A DNA stretch of 64,000 nt from Microbacterium sp. CFH 31415 (GTDB lineage Bacteria; Actinomycetota; Actinomycetes; Actinomycetales; Microbacteriaceae): contig NZ_JAKYXC010000002.1 of the NCBI RefSeq assembly GCF_022538185.1, positions 558,001 through 622,000 on the forward strand. Direction: 5' to 3'. The translations under genes were made by a program, and so were the position numbers. Every line of letters begins with the position of its first letter. Within the stretch, counting starts at the first letter, position 1. Below are positions 18,010 to 26,588 of this stretch, one piece after another. The notes beneath the pieces were generated by a model, which saw only the letters and a program-made list of their open reading frames with translations, was not told the origin of the DNA and searched no databases.

Positions 18010-21000
18010 TTACTGCGCAGGACGTATGACGACCAAAAGGTCGCCGGCGTCGACCTGCTTGGTCTCGGCGATCGCGAGACGCTCGACGACGCCGTCGACG
18101 GGAGCGGTGATGGCCGCTTCCATCTTCATCGCCTCGATCGACGCGATCGGCTGACCCGCTTTGACGGTGGCGCCGACCGTGGTCTTGAGCGTGACGACGC
18201 CCGCGAACGGCGCGGCCACCTGACCGGGCTTCGAGGTGTCGGCGCGCTCCGCCTGCACGACATCGACCTTGATGCTGCGGTCGCGCACGAACACCGGCCG
18301 GAGCTGGCCGTTGAGCGTGGTCATGACGGTGCGGATGCCCTTCGCGTCGGCTTCGCCGATCGCCTCGAGACCGACATAGAGCTGCACGCCCGGGTCGATC
18401 TCGGCGACGTGCTCCTCCCCCGGCTTGAGGCCGTAGAGGTAGTCGGGAGTGCCGAGTGCGGACAGGTCGCCGTACGTCGCACGGTTCTTCTCGAACTCGC
18501 GGGCGGGCGCCGGGAACAGCAGCCGGTTCAGCGTGCGGCGGCGGTCGGCGCCGTCGCCGGCCAGCCCGGCGCGCTCCTCATCGGTGAGCGGCGGCACGCC
18601 GATGGACACCTCGCGGCCTTCCAGCACCTTGGTGCGGAAGGGTTCGGGCCATCCGCCCGGCAGATCGCCCAGCTCCCCGGCCATGAACCCGACGACCGAG
18701 TCGGGTATGTCGTAGTTGCGCGGGTTCTGCTCGAAGTCGGCAGGGTCGGCCTTCGCCGCGACCAGGGCGAGGGCCAAGTCGCCGACGACCTTCGACGACG
18801 GCGTGACCTTCGGGATGCGACCGAGGATGCGGTCGGCGGCGGCGTACATGTCCTCGATGAGCTCGAAGTCGTCCGCCAGGCCGAGCGCGATCGCCTGCTG
18901 GCGGAGGTTCGACAGCTGCCCGCCGGGGATCTCGTGGTGGTACACGCGACCGGTGGGCGAAGCCAGGCCCGACTCGAACGGCCGGTACAGGTGACGGACG
19001 CCCTCCCAGTACGGCTCGAGGTCGCTCACCGCCTGCAGGCTGAGCCCGGTGTCCCGGTCGGTGTGCGCCAGCGCGGCGACCAGGGCAGAGAGCGACGGCT
19101 GGCTGGTGGTGCCCGACATGGGTGCGGCCGCGGCATCCACGGCATCCACTCCCGCGGCACTTGCCGCGAGCAGCGTCGCGAGCTGTCCTCCGGCGGTGTC
19201 GTGCGTGTGCAGGTGCACCGGCAGGTCGAACCTCTCGCGCAGCGCCGTGACGAGCTTCGCGGCGGCGGCGGGACGGATGAGGCCCGCCATGTCCTTGATC
19301 GCGAGGATGTGTGCGCCCGACTCGACGATCTGCTCCGCGAGCCGGAGGTAGTAGTCGAGGGTGTAGAGCTTCTCCGAGGGGTCGAGCAGGTCGGACGTGT
19401 AGCACAGTGCGACCTCGGCGATCGCGGTCCCTGTTGCACGCACGGCGTCGATCGCCGGGCGCATCTGCGACACGTCGTTGAGCGCGTCGAAGATGCGGAA
19501 GATGTCGACGCCGGTGGTCGCTGCCTCCTGCACGAAGGCCTGGGTCACCTCGACCGGGCGCGGCGTGTAGCCCACCGTGTTGCGTCCGCGCAGGAGCATC
19601 TGGATCGGGATGTTGGGCATCGCGGTCCGCAGCGCCTCGAGGCGCTCCCACGGATCTTCGGCGAGGAAGCGCAGCGCGACGTCGTATGTCGCACCGCCCC
19701 AGGCCTCGACCGAGAGCAGCTGCGGCGTCATGCGCGCGACGTGGGGACCGACGCGCACGAGGTCGCGCGTGCGCACCCGCGTCGCGAGCAGCGACTGGTG
19801 CGCGTCACGGAACGTCGTCTCGGTGACGGCGAGGGCGCTCTGCTCGCGCAGCGCACGGGCGAATCCCTCGGGCCCGAGCTCGCGCAGCCGGTCGAGCGTT
19901 CCCGCCGGCGGTGCGGCCGCCAGATCGATCGCGGGCAGCTTGCTGCCGGGCGAGACCGACACCGGCTTCTCGCCGTACGGCCGATTGACGGTCACGTCGC
20001 CGAGCCACGCCAGGAGCTTCGTCGCACGGTCGCGCGACGGGTTGCTCGAGAGCAGCTGGGGGCGCTCGTCGATGAACGACGTGCTCACGTCGCCGGCCAC
20101 GAAGGCGGCATCGTCGAGCACGGCACGCAGGAACGGGATGTTCGTCGCGACGCCGCGGATGCGGAACTCGGCGAGAGCGCGGCGGGCGCGGGCCACGGCG
20201 GCCGGGAAGTCGCGGCCGCGGCACGTCAGCTTCGTGAGCATCGAGTCGAAGTGCGGGCTGATCTGCGAACCCGCGGCCGTGGTGCCGCCGTCGAGGCGGA
20301 TGCCGGCGCCACCCGGCGACCGGTACGTCGTGATGCGTCCGGTGTCGGGGCGGAAGCCCTGTGACGGGTCCTCGGTCGTGATACGGCACTGCAGCGCGGC
20401 GCCCCGCAGCTGAATGCGGTCCTGCGTCAGGCCCAGATCGGCCAGCGTCTTGCCGGCGGCGATGAGCATCTGCGACTGCACGAGGTCGACGTCGGTCACC
20501 TCTTCGGTGACGGTGTGCTCGACCTGGATGCGCGGGTTCATCTCGATGAAGACGACCTCGCCCGCGCGAGGGCCGGTCGTCTCGAGCAGGAACTCGACCG
20601 TGCCGGCGTTCTGGTAGCCGATCGACCGCGCGAACGCGACGGCGTACCCGTGCAGCGCGTCACGGACCTCGGGGTCGAGGTTCGGGGCCGGGGCGATCTC
20701 GATCACCTTCTGGTGGCGGCGCTGCACCGAGCAGTCGCGCTCGAAGAGGTGCACCGTCTCGCCGGATGTGTCGGCGAGGATCTGCACCTCGATGTGCCGC
20801 GGGCGCTGCACCGCCTGCTCGAGGAAGACGCGGGCGTCGCCGAACGCGCTGCCCGCCTCGCGCATGGCCTCGGCGAGGGCGGGGGCGAGTTCGCCGGGCT
20901 GCTCGACGCGGCGCATGCCGCGGCCGCCTCCGCCCGCGACCGCCTTCACGAAGATCGGGAAGCCGATGTCGTCGGCCTGCGCGAGGAGCGTGTCGACGTC

Positions 21001-21417
21001 GTCGGATGCCTCGGTCGAGCGCAGCACCGGAACGCCGGCGGAGACCGCGTGGTGCTTCGCGGTGACCTTGTTGCCTGCCATCTCGAGCACCTGGGCGGGC
21101 GGGCCGATGAAGGCGATGCCGTTCGCGGCGGCCCTCTCGGCGAGCTCGGGGTTCTCGGAGAGGAAGCCGTAGCCGGGGTAGATCGCGTCAGCGCCGGACT
21201 CCTTCGCGACGCGGATGATCTCGTCGACGTCGAGGTAGGCGCGGACCGGACGCCCCTTCTCGCCGATCTCGTAGGACTCGTCGGCCTTCTGCCGGTGGAG
21301 CGAACCACGATCCTCGAACGGGAACACCGCAACCGTGCGCGCACCGAGTTCGTAGGCGGCGCGGAAGGCTCGGATGGCGATCTCGCCTCGGTTCGCGACG
21401 AGGATCTTGCGGAACAT
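18010..21417 (-). CDS. pyc: Pyruvate carboxylase
   Basis: Biotin enzyme that carboxylates pyruvate to oxaloacetate, the main anaplerotic step. At 1135 residues it is a full single-chain enzyme: biotin carboxylase in the first 450 or so (G-G-G-G-R-G-M-R ATP-grasp loop, E-M-N-P-R-I-Q-V-E-H), carboxyltransferase in the middle, and a biotinyl domain at the C-terminus with A-M-K-M-E-A carrying the biotinylated Lys. The ATG at 21417 follows CGGAGG. A minus-strand -10 TAGGCT lies at 21463-21468. Confidence 0.97.
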   Translation of the reverse strand: MFRKILVANRGEIAIRAFRAAYELGARTVAVFPFEDRGSLHRQKADESYEIGEKGRPVRAYLDVDEIIRVAKESGADAIYPGYGFLSENPELAERAAANGIAFIGPPAQVLEMAGNKVTAKHHAVSAGVPVLRSTEASDDVDTLLAQADDIGFPIFVKAVAGGGGRGMRRVEQPGELAPALAEAMREAGSAFGDARVFLEQAVQRPRHIEVQILADTSGETVHLFERDCSVQRRHQKVIEIAPAPNLDPEVRDALHGYAVAFARSIGYQNAGTVEFLLETTGPRAGEVVFIEMNPRIQVEHTVTEEVTDVDLVQSQMLIAAGKTLADLGLTQDRIQLRGAALQCRITTEDPSQGFRPDTGRITTYRSPGGAGIRLDGGTTAAGSQISPHFDSMLTKLTCRGRDFPAAVARARRALAEFRIRGVATNIPFLRAVLDDAAFVAGDVSTSFIDERPQLLSSNPSRDRATKLLAWLGDVTVNRPYGEKPVSVSPGSKLPAIDLAAAPPAGTLDRLRELGPEGFARALREQSALAVTETTFRDAHQSLLATRVRTRDLVRVGPHVARMTPQLLSVEAWGGATYDVALRFLAEDPWERLEALRTAMPNIPIQMLLRGRNTVGYTPRPVEVTQAFVQEAATTGVDIFRIFDALNDVSQMRPAIDAVRATGTAIAEVALCYTSDLLDPSEKLYTLDYYLRLAEQIVESGAHILAIKDMAGLIRPAAAAKLVTALRERFDLPVHLHTHDTAGGQLATLLAASAAGVDAVDAAAAPMSGTTSQPSLSALVAALAHTDRDTGLSLQAVSDLEPYWEGVRHLYRPFESGLASPTGRVYHHEIPGGQLSNLRQQAIALGLADDFELIEDMYAAADRILGRIPKVTPSSKVVGDLALALVAAKADPADFEQNPRNYDIPDSVVGFMAGELGDLPGGWPEPFRTKVLEGREVSIGVPPLTDEERAGLAGDGADRRRTLNRLLFPAPAREFEKNRATYGDLSALGTPDYLYGLKPGEEHVAEIDPGVQLYVGLEAIGEADAKGIRTVMTTLNGQLRPVFVRDRSIKVDVVQAERADTSKPGQVAAPFAGVVTLKTTVGATVKAGQPIASIEAMKMEAAITAPVDGVVERLAIAETKQVDAGDLLVVIRPAQ

Positions 21418-21462
21418 TCGACCTCCGGGTGCGGCAGTGCGTGCGGGCCTGAGTGTGTTCTC

Positions 21463-21482
21463 AGCCTAGGGGACGGTAACGT
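21463..21482. promoter_or_regulatory. Overlapping divergent promoters of pyc and parA
   Basis: On the minus strand, -10 TAGGCT (21463-21468) lies about 45 nt before the pyc ATG. On the plus strand, -10 TAACGT (21477-21482) ends eight bases before the parA GTG, a near-leaderless layout. The two -10 boxes are only 8 bp apart, so the promoters overlap face to face and may exclude each other. Confidence 0.5.
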
Positions 21483-21490
21483 GGTGCCTT

Positions 21491-22300
21491 GTGCACGTCC
21501 TTTCCGTCAGCTCGCTCAAGGGAGGCGTCGGCAAGACGACCGTGACCCTCGGACTCGCGTCGGCGGCCTTCGCCCGCGGTGTCCGCACGCTCGTCGTCGA
21601 CCTCGACCCGCAGTCCGACGTCTCGACGGGCATGGACATCCAGGTGGCAGGCCGCCTGAATGTCGCCGATGTCCTCGCGAACCCCAAGGAGAAGACGGTC
21701 CGCCAGGCCATCACCTCCAGCGGGTGGGCCAAGGTGCACCCGGGCACCATCGACGTCATGATCGGCAGCCCCTCGGCGATCAACTTCGATGGGCCGCACC
21801 CGAGCGTCCGCGACGTGTGGAAGCTCGAAGAGGCGCTTGCGACGATCGAGGCCGACTACGACCTGGTCCTCATCGACTGCGCTCCGTCGCTCAACGCCCT
21901 CACGCGCACCGCGTGGGCGGCCAGTGACCGCGTGATCGTCATCACCGAACCCGGCCTGTTCTCGGTCGCCGCCGCCGACCGCGCCCTCCGCGCGATCGAG
22001 GAGATCCGCCGCGGCCTCTCCCCCCGCCTCCAGCCGCTGGGCATCGTCGTCAATCGCGTCCGCCCGCAGTCGATCGAGCACCAGTTCCGCATCAAGGAGC
22101 TGCGCGACATGTTCGGTCCGCTCGTGCTCAGCCCGCAGCTGCCCGAGCGCACCTCGCTCCAGCAGGCGCAGGGCGCGGCCAAGCCGCTGCACATCTGGCC
22201 GGGCGACTCGGCGCAGGAGCTCGCGGCCGACTTCGACTCGCTGCTCGACCGCGTGATGCGCACCGGGCGCATCCCCGTGCCGGGCGAAGCGCGGGCCTGA
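21491..22300 (+). CDS. ParA-family ATPase
   Basis: Walker-type ATPase of the ParA/Soj family. The 269 residues start M-H-V-L-S-V-S-S-L and contain the deviant Walker A K-G-G-V-G-K-T-T (10-17), D-L-D-P-Q-S-D-V-S-T and the Walker B-like L-I-D-C-A-P-S. No parB and no origin elements lie beside it, so this is probably an orphan ParA-like positioning protein rather than the chromosomal parA. The GTG at 21491 has no ribosome site and sits close to a -10 box. Confidence 0.85.
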   Translation: MHVLSVSSLKGGVGKTTVTLGLASAAFARGVRTLVVDLDPQSDVSTGMDIQVAGRLNVADVLANPKEKTVRQAITSSGWAKVHPGTIDVMIGSPSAINFDGPHPSVRDVWKLEEALATIEADYDLVLIDCAPSLNALTRTAWAASDRVIVITEPGLFSVAAADRALRAIEEIRRGLSPRLQPLGIVVNRVRPQSIEHQFRIKELRDMFGPLVLSPQLPERTSLQQAQGAAKPLHIWPGDSAQELAADFDSLLDRVMRTGRIPVPGEARA

Positions 22301-22318
22301 TCCGGCGGCCCGACCGCG

Positions 22319-22810
22319 TCAGAGCGGCCCGAGGGCGCCTGCGCCCCGCCGCACCTCGAAGACCAGCTGCGTCTCGGTCTTGGTGACCGCCGGGTGGCTG
22401 GTGATGTGCTCGAGGATCAGATCGCGCAGCCGCTCGGGACTCGCCACCGCCAGGTGCAGATGGAAGTCGTTGTCGCCGGCGACGTGCACCACCGACAGCG
22501 CCCCCGGGATCTCGACCAGCCGGTCGAAGAGCTCGTCGATGTGGACGCGGCTGTGACTCGAGAGGTGCACCTGCACCACCGCCTGGATCGGGCGCCCGAT
22601 CGCCGCGAGGTCGATGCGGGCGCTGATGCTCGAGATGACGCCGCTCTCGCGCAGAGCGCGCACCCGGTAGGCGCACGTCGACTCCGCGAGTCCGACGCGC
22701 GCCGCCAGCGCCGCATTGGTCATGCGCCCGTCCTCGACGAGTGCGGCGAGGATCGCGCGGTCGAACGCGTCGAGCGAGACCTCTTGCGGATTCTTCGAAG
22801 ACGAGACCAT
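22319..22810 (-). CDS. Lrp/AsnC-family transcriptional regulator
   Basis: DNA-binding regulator of amino-acid metabolism. From ATG 22810 it has 163 residues: an N-terminal helix-turn-helix (D-R-A-I-L-A-A-L...A-L-A-A-R-V-G-L-A-E-S-T) and a C-terminal RAM/AsnC ligand domain (G-D-N-D-F-H-L-H-L). It is divergent from a Cys/Met PLP lyase with a 102-bp shared control region, so it probably controls that gene in response to an amino acid such as methionine. The effector is inferred. Confidence 0.93.
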   Translation of the reverse strand: MVSSSKNPQEVSLDAFDRAILAALVEDGRMTNAALAARVGLAESTCAYRVRALRESGVISSISARIDLAAIGRPIQAVVQVHLSSHSRVHIDELFDRLVEIPGALSVVHVAGDNDFHLHLAVASPERLRDLILEHITSHPAVTKTETQLVFEVRRGAGALGPL

Positions 22811-22824
22811 CGGATGCCTCCACT

Positions 22825-22897
22825 CTGCGGATTCTGCAATCACCGATGACGATACGGCATCACAGTCGCGATTCCACTTGCCTGGGACTGCGAAATC
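22825..22897. promoter_or_regulatory. Shared control region of Lrp and PLP-lyase genes with CTGC repeats
   Basis: Three related segments occur in the 102-bp divergent region: CTGCGGATT (22825-22833), CTGCAATC (22834-22841) and CTGCGAAATC (22888-22897). Two are in tandem next to the Lrp start and one lies close to the lyase start. They are candidate Lrp half-sites. Confidence 0.35.
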
Positions 22898-22912
22898 GCC
22901 GACGATCAGGGC

Positions 22913-24124
22913 ATGACACCGAACTCGCTGCACCCTGACAGCCTTGCGGTGCACGCCGGCCGCGAAGACCTCGCTGAGCTCGGAGTGCACGCGCTCCCCC
23001 TCGACCTTTCGTCGACGAATCCGCTCCCCGACATCGACGTCGGCGGTCTCTCGTACGAGGTGCTGGCCACCGGCGGCCACCCGTTCGAGGGCGGGTCGAA
23101 CGTCTACGCCCGGCTGTGGAACCCCACCGTCGCGCGGTTCGAGCAGGCGCTCGCCCGGCTCGAGCACGCCGAGGAGGCCGTCGCGTTCTCCTCGGGCATG
23201 GCCGCCGTCACCGCGGTGCTCCTCGCGCTGTCGCACGAGCAGGGCAAGCGTCATGTCGTCGCGGTGCGCCCGCTGTACGGCGGCACCGACCACCTGCTCG
23301 CATCGGGCCTGCTGGGCGTCGAGGCCACCTACTGCACTCCGGATGCTGTGGCCGCCGCCGTGCGCCCCGACACCGCCCTGGTCATCCTCGAGTCCCCCGC
23401 GAACCCGTCCCTCGAGCTCGTGGACATCCGCGCGGTCGCCGCCGCCGCGGGTGACGTTCCGGTGCTCGTCGACAACACGTTCGCGACGCCCGTGCTGCAG
23501 CATCCGCTCGATCTCGGCGCAGCCATCTCGTTGCACAGCGCGACCAAGTACCTCGGCGGTCATGGGGACGTCGTCGGCGGCGTCATCGCGTGCGACGCAT
23601 CGACCGCGGCTGCTCTGCGCCGCACGCGCGCCATCACGGGCGCGATCATGCACCCGCTCGCGGCTTACCTGCTGCATCGCGGCCTGACGACGCTGCCCGT
23701 GCGGATGCGCGCGCAGCAGGAGGGCGCCCGCGCGGTGGCGACCTGGCTGACGACGCGTCCCGAGGTGGCCCGCGTCCACTTCCCGGAGTTCGCCGAGTGC
23801 GACCCCCAGGGCCTCATCGGCACGCAGCAGTCGGGTCCCGGCGCGATGATCGCGATCGAGCTCGCCGGCGGCTTCGACGCCGCGAGCGAGCTGACCGCCG
23901 CCGTGGAGCTCTTCACGCATGCCGTGTCGCTCGGCAGCGTCGACTCACTCATCCAGCACCCCGCGGCGCTCACCCACCGCCCGGTGCAGTCGGAGGCCAA
24001 GCCGTCCGACGCGCTGGTGCGCCTGTCGATCGGGCTCGAGAATCCCGACGACCTCATCGCCGACCTCGAGCAGGCGTTCGCGCGCTCACGGGTCCTCGAG
24101 CACTCGTTGGCCGAGGGCGTCTGA
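22913..24124 (+). CDS. Cys/Met-metabolism PLP-dependent lyase (methionine gamma-lyase-like)
   Basis: PLP enzyme of the trans-sulfuration family. The 403 residues contain the tetramer-interface Y-A-R-L-W-N-P-T, S-S-G-M-A-A, D-N-T-F-A-T-P and the PLP lysine in S-A-T-K-Y-L-G-G-H. Family members include cystathionine gamma-lyase/synthase and methionine gamma-lyase, which sequence alone separates poorly. The divergent Lrp regulator favours a degradative methionine gamma-lyase role. The ATG at 22913 has only a weak ribosome site. A strong terminator follows. Confidence 0.85.
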   Translation: MTPNSLHPDSLAVHAGREDLAELGVHALPLDLSSTNPLPDIDVGGLSYEVLATGGHPFEGGSNVYARLWNPTVARFEQALARLEHAEEAVAFSSGMAAVTAVLLALSHEQGKRHVVAVRPLYGGTDHLLASGLLGVEATYCTPDAVAAAVRPDTALVILESPANPSLELVDIRAVAAAAGDVPVLVDNTFATPVLQHPLDLGAAISLHSATKYLGGHGDVVGGVIACDASTAAALRRTRAITGAIMHPLAAYLLHRGLTTLPVRMRAQQEGARAVATWLTTRPEVARVHFPEFAECDPQGLIGTQQSGPGAMIAIELAGGFDAASELTAAVELFTHAVSLGSVDSLIQHPAALTHRPVQSEAKPSDALVRLSIGLENPDDLIADLEQAFARSRVLEHSLAEGV

Positions 24125-24148
24125 CGCCGAAGCGGCATCCGGAGACGG

Positions 24149-24184
24149 AAAGGGCGGGCTCCCCACACGGGGGCCCGCTTTCTT
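24149..24184. terminator. Terminator between convergent PLP-lyase and ResR-like genes
   Basis: GCGGGC (24154-24159) pairs with GCCCGC (24173-24178), extended inside by TCCC/GGGG pairing. AAAG precedes and TTTCTT follows on the plus strand. Confidence 0.8.
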
Positions 24185-24202
24185 CGTCGGTGCGTCGAGC
24201 TG

Positions 24203-24748
24203 CTACGCCGAGCGTGCGGCGCGACGCACCGCGAGCTCGTCGAGCGCGTCGGGCGCCTGCGCCTCGAAGGCCACGAGCTCGGTCTCGACCTCGCGCAGCA
24301 CCTTGCCCACGGCGATGCCGAAGACGCCCTGACCGCGGCTCACGAGGTCGATGACCTCGTCATTCGAGGTGCACAGGTACACGGAGGCACCGTCGCTCAT
24401 CAGCGTCGTGCCGGCGAGATCGCGGATGCCGGCGGCACGGAGCTGATCGACGGCGGTGCGGATCTGCTGCAGCGAGATGCCGGTGTCGAGCAGGCGCTTC
24501 ACGAGCTTGAGCACGAGGATGTCGCGGAACCCATAGAGCCGCTGGGATCCGGACCCGCTCGCGCCGCGCACCGTCGGCTCGACGAGCTCGGTGCGTGCCC
24601 AGTAGTCGAGCTGGCGATAGGTGATGCCGGCGGCGCGCGCTGCCACCGCACCGCGGTAGCCGACCTCGTCGTCCATGGCGGGGAGTCCGTCGGTGAAGAG
24701 GAGCTCCGCCACGAACGGCTCATTGTCGGCCGCTTCTCGAGCAGTCAT
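24203..24748 (-). CDS. MerR-family regulator, Rv1830/ResR-like
   Basis: MerR-type DNA-binding protein. The 181 residues include G-Y-R-G...A-G-I-T-Y-R-Q-L-D-Y-W-A-R-T, S-G-S-Q-R-L-Y-G-F-R-D-I-L-V-L-K and G-Q-G-V-F-G-I-A-V, all hallmarks of the mycobacterial Rv1830 (ResR) group, which is linked to control of growth and cell size. Ribosome site GGAGGGGGG upstream of the ATG at 24748. It follows the ftsR-like and garA-like genes on the same strand, as in mycobacteria. The effector is unknown. Confidence 0.9.
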   Translation of the reverse strand: MTAREAADNEPFVAELLFTDGLPAMDDEVGYRGAVAARAAGITYRQLDYWARTELVEPTVRGASGSGSQRLYGFRDILVLKLVKRLLDTGISLQQIRTAVDQLRAAGIRDLAGTTLMSDGASVYLCTSNDEVIDLVSRGQGVFGIAVGKVLREVETELVAFEAQAPDALDELAVRRAARSA

Positions 24749-24861
24749 GCTCGCCCCCCTCCGGACTCGGATACTTCTACGCTAGATGAGCCACCCCGCT
24801 CCGTCTACGACATCGGCTCCTACGGCCTCGGCGTGTCGCGCGTCTCGGTGGCGGGGATCGC

Positions 24862-25557
24862 TCAGGTGAGCAGCCGGTCGAGCGCCGAGCGGACGAAGAT
24901 CGCGCGCACCTCATCGAGCCGCTTGGCCAGCTCCGGCGCGAGTTCTCCGGCGCGGCCCCGGGAAGAGGCATCCGTCCGCCGCAGCAGAGGCGAGAGCGCC
25001 TGCTCGACCAGGGCGACGTCGCGCTCGGCGTTCTGCCTCAGCGCGCGCACGTGGCGCGGCTCGATGCCGTGGCGGTCGAGGGCCACCAGCGCCCGGAGCA
25101 GCGCGACGGTCTGCTCGGTGTACGAGTCGGAGCCGACGATCACACCGGTGCTGATGGCGTCGTTGAGCAGCTGGGGCGCGGCGCCCGCGGCGGCGAGCAT
25201 CTCGTCACGGCGGTACCGGCGCGGCGCGGGAACGATCGACGGCGGCGAGACCGCTGTCGGCGTAGCCGGCTCGCGCCCGGCGTCGACGTCCTCGAGGTAC
25301 TCGCGGATGACGACGAGCGGCAGGTAATGGTCGCGCTGGAGCGTGAGCGCCAGGCGCAGCCGCTCGAGGTCGGACTGTGAGAACTTGCGGTAGCCGGACT
25401 CGGTGCGCACGGGCGTGACGATGCCCTGCACCTCGAGGAAGCGGAGCTTGCTCGACGTCAGCGACGGGAACTCGGGCGACAGGCGCGCGAGGACCTGGCC
25501 GATGCTGAGAAGCCCCGCGGACGACGATCGTTCGCGGGCGGATGCAGCCGGCATCAC
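24862..25557 (-). CDS. ftsR: MerR-family regulator FtsR-like (Rv1828 group)
   Basis: MerR-type regulator. Its Corynebacterium homologue FtsR activates ftsZ. The 231 residues have L-L-S-I-G-Q-V-L-A-R-L-S-P-E-F-P at about 15-30, S-K-L-R-F-L-E and S-G-Y-R-K-F-S, diagnostic of the group. The C-terminal half is an effector-like region. Start GTG 25557 overlaps the garA stop by 4 nt (GTGA); an ATG one codon later at 25554 is equally possible. Cotranscribed with garA. Confidence 0.9.
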   Translation of the reverse strand: MMPAASARERSSSAGLLSIGQVLARLSPEFPSLTSSKLRFLEVQGIVTPVRTESGYRKFSQSDLERLRLALTLQRDHYLPLVVIREYLEDVDAGREPATPTAVSPPSIVPAPRRYRRDEMLAAAGAAPQLLNDAISTGVIVGSDSYTEQTVALLRALVALDRHGIEPRHVRALRQNAERDVALVEQALSPLLRRTDASSRGRAGELAPELAKRLDEVRAIFVRSALDRLLT

Positions 25558-26063
25558 CCGTCCGCGGCCTGAGCGAGATCGGCGGGCGAGACGAAGAAGT
25601 TGAGGCGGAACTTTCCGATGCGCAGCTCGGCGCCGTTGCGCAGGACGGCACGGTCGACCCGCTCGCCGTTGACGTACGTGCCGTTGAGCGAGCGCTGATC
25701 TACGAGCTCGAACGAGGTGCCGGTGCGCGTGATCTCGGCATGACGGCGCGAGACCGTGACGTCGTCGAAGAAGATGTCGGCTTCGGGATGCCGGCCGACC
25801 GTCGTCACATCGGTGTCGAGCAGATAGCGAGCCCCGGCCGTCGGACCGGACCGCACGAGGAGCAGCGCGGCGCCGGTGGGGAGTGCGTCGATCGCCTCCA
25901 GCTCGGCGTCCGCCAGTTCGCTTCCGAACGGCACGAACGAGAGGTCGGAATCATGTCCGAAGGTCTGCGTCGTGTCGGTCCCGCGATCGGACTCCGCCGA
26001 CTCGGGGTGTGCACCGGATGCCCGGCGGATGTCGCCCTCGTCGGGTCGGCGGTGTTCCTCCAC
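25554..26063 (-). CDS. garA: FHA-domain protein, GarA/OdhI-like
   Basis: Phospho-switch protein. In relatives the unphosphorylated form inhibits 2-oxoglutarate dehydrogenase and Ser/Thr kinases release it by phosphorylating an N-terminal TT motif. The 169 residues have an acidic N-terminus with D-T-T-Q-T-F at about 30-35, the likely phospho-acceptor segment, then an FHA domain (V-G-R-H-P-E-A-D-I-F, S-R-R-H-A-E-I, L-N-G-T-Y-V-N-G). The GTG at 26063 follows GGAGG, and a -10 TAGGCT lies at 26085-26090. PknL in this window is a possible kinase. Confidence 0.92.
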   Translation of the reverse strand: MEEHRRPDEGDIRRASGAHPESAESDRGTDTTQTFGHDSDLSFVPFGSELADAELEAIDALPTGAALLLVRSGPTAGARYLLDTDVTTVGRHPEADIFFDDVTVSRRHAEITRTGTSFELVDQRSLNGTYVNGERVDRAVLRNGAELRIGKFRLNFFVSPADLAQAADG

Positions 26064-26084
26064 GGTGGTCCTCCTCTGCGTGCA

Positions 26085-26090
26085 AGCCTA
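26085..26090 (-). promoter_or_regulatory. -10 box of garA
   Basis: Minus-strand TAGGCT 21 nt before the garA GTG gives a short leader of about 15 nt that holds a GGAGG ribosome site. The -35 is weak. Confidence 0.5.
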
Positions 26091-26231
26091 TCCGATCACC
26101 TCGCCGGCGAAAGTGCGGGAATCGGCGCGACGCGTGGATCCGCTTTGTTTCGCCTCATGTCGGGCCGCGTGCTTCGGGCGTGCCGCCGACCTAACGTGGT
26201 GAACACCGAAGCTACGAGAAGGAGCCCCACC

Positions 26232-26579
26232 GTGTCGAGCACGCACCGCCACATCCCGCCCCTCCAGGTGCGTGAGCGTGCGGCGTGCATGTGCGACCGG
26301 GGCGACGCATGCTCCTCCTATGCGCCCGGGCACGCGCTGCATCTCATCCAGTCGCGGCTGGCGTCGGCGACGCCCTCGGACTGGAGCGACGCGATCGTCG
26401 AGTCGGCGGATGCCGCGACGGGCACGATCGTCGTGCGGGACCTGGCGAGCGCCGCCCCGATCACGGTGTGGAACGGCGCGGGCGCGGCACTCGTGCTCAC
26501 GCCCGGCACGCCGGTGGCGGTCCACGGCCGCTACAACGTGCTCGCGGTGGGTCGCGAGCACTTCAACATCGCGCGGTGA
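26232..26579 (+). CDS. Conserved-looking hypothetical protein with Cys-rich N-terminus
   Basis: Unrecognised 115-residue protein. The GTG at 26232 has a strong ribosome site (AGAAGGAG, 7-8 nt upstream) and a -10 TAACGT at 26192-26197. The N-terminal quarter holds C-M-C-D-R-G-D-A-C, three Cys and several His. The rest, with I-V-V-R-D-L and V-H-G-R-Y-N-V-L-A-V-G-R-E, looks like a small beta-rich domain. It faces the copper-storage-type gene with 9 bp between the stops. Codon bias matches neighbours, so the gene is probably real. A metal-related role is only a guess from context. Confidence 0.7.
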   Translation: MSSTHRHIPPLQVRERAACMCDRGDACSSYAPGHALHLIQSRLASATPSDWSDAIVESADAATGTIVVRDLASAAPITVWNGAGAALVLTPGTPVAVHGRYNVLAVGREHFNIAR

Positions 26580-26588
26580 TGCGGCGGC

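Noticed and set aside
17995..20364. 789-codon plus-strand frame opposite pyruvate carboxylase
   Set aside because: Composition is that of an antisense shadow, and the opposite strand encodes an intact, well-conserved enzyme.
21491..22300. ParA gene as a sign of the replication origin or a plasmid
   Set aside because: No parB, parS, dnaA, gidB or repA nearby, so it is treated as an orphan ParA-family ATPase.
22811..23920. N-terminal extension that would make the Lrp protein 533 residues
   Set aside because: The extra part is antisense to the PLP lyase. The Lrp domain begins normally at ATG 22810.
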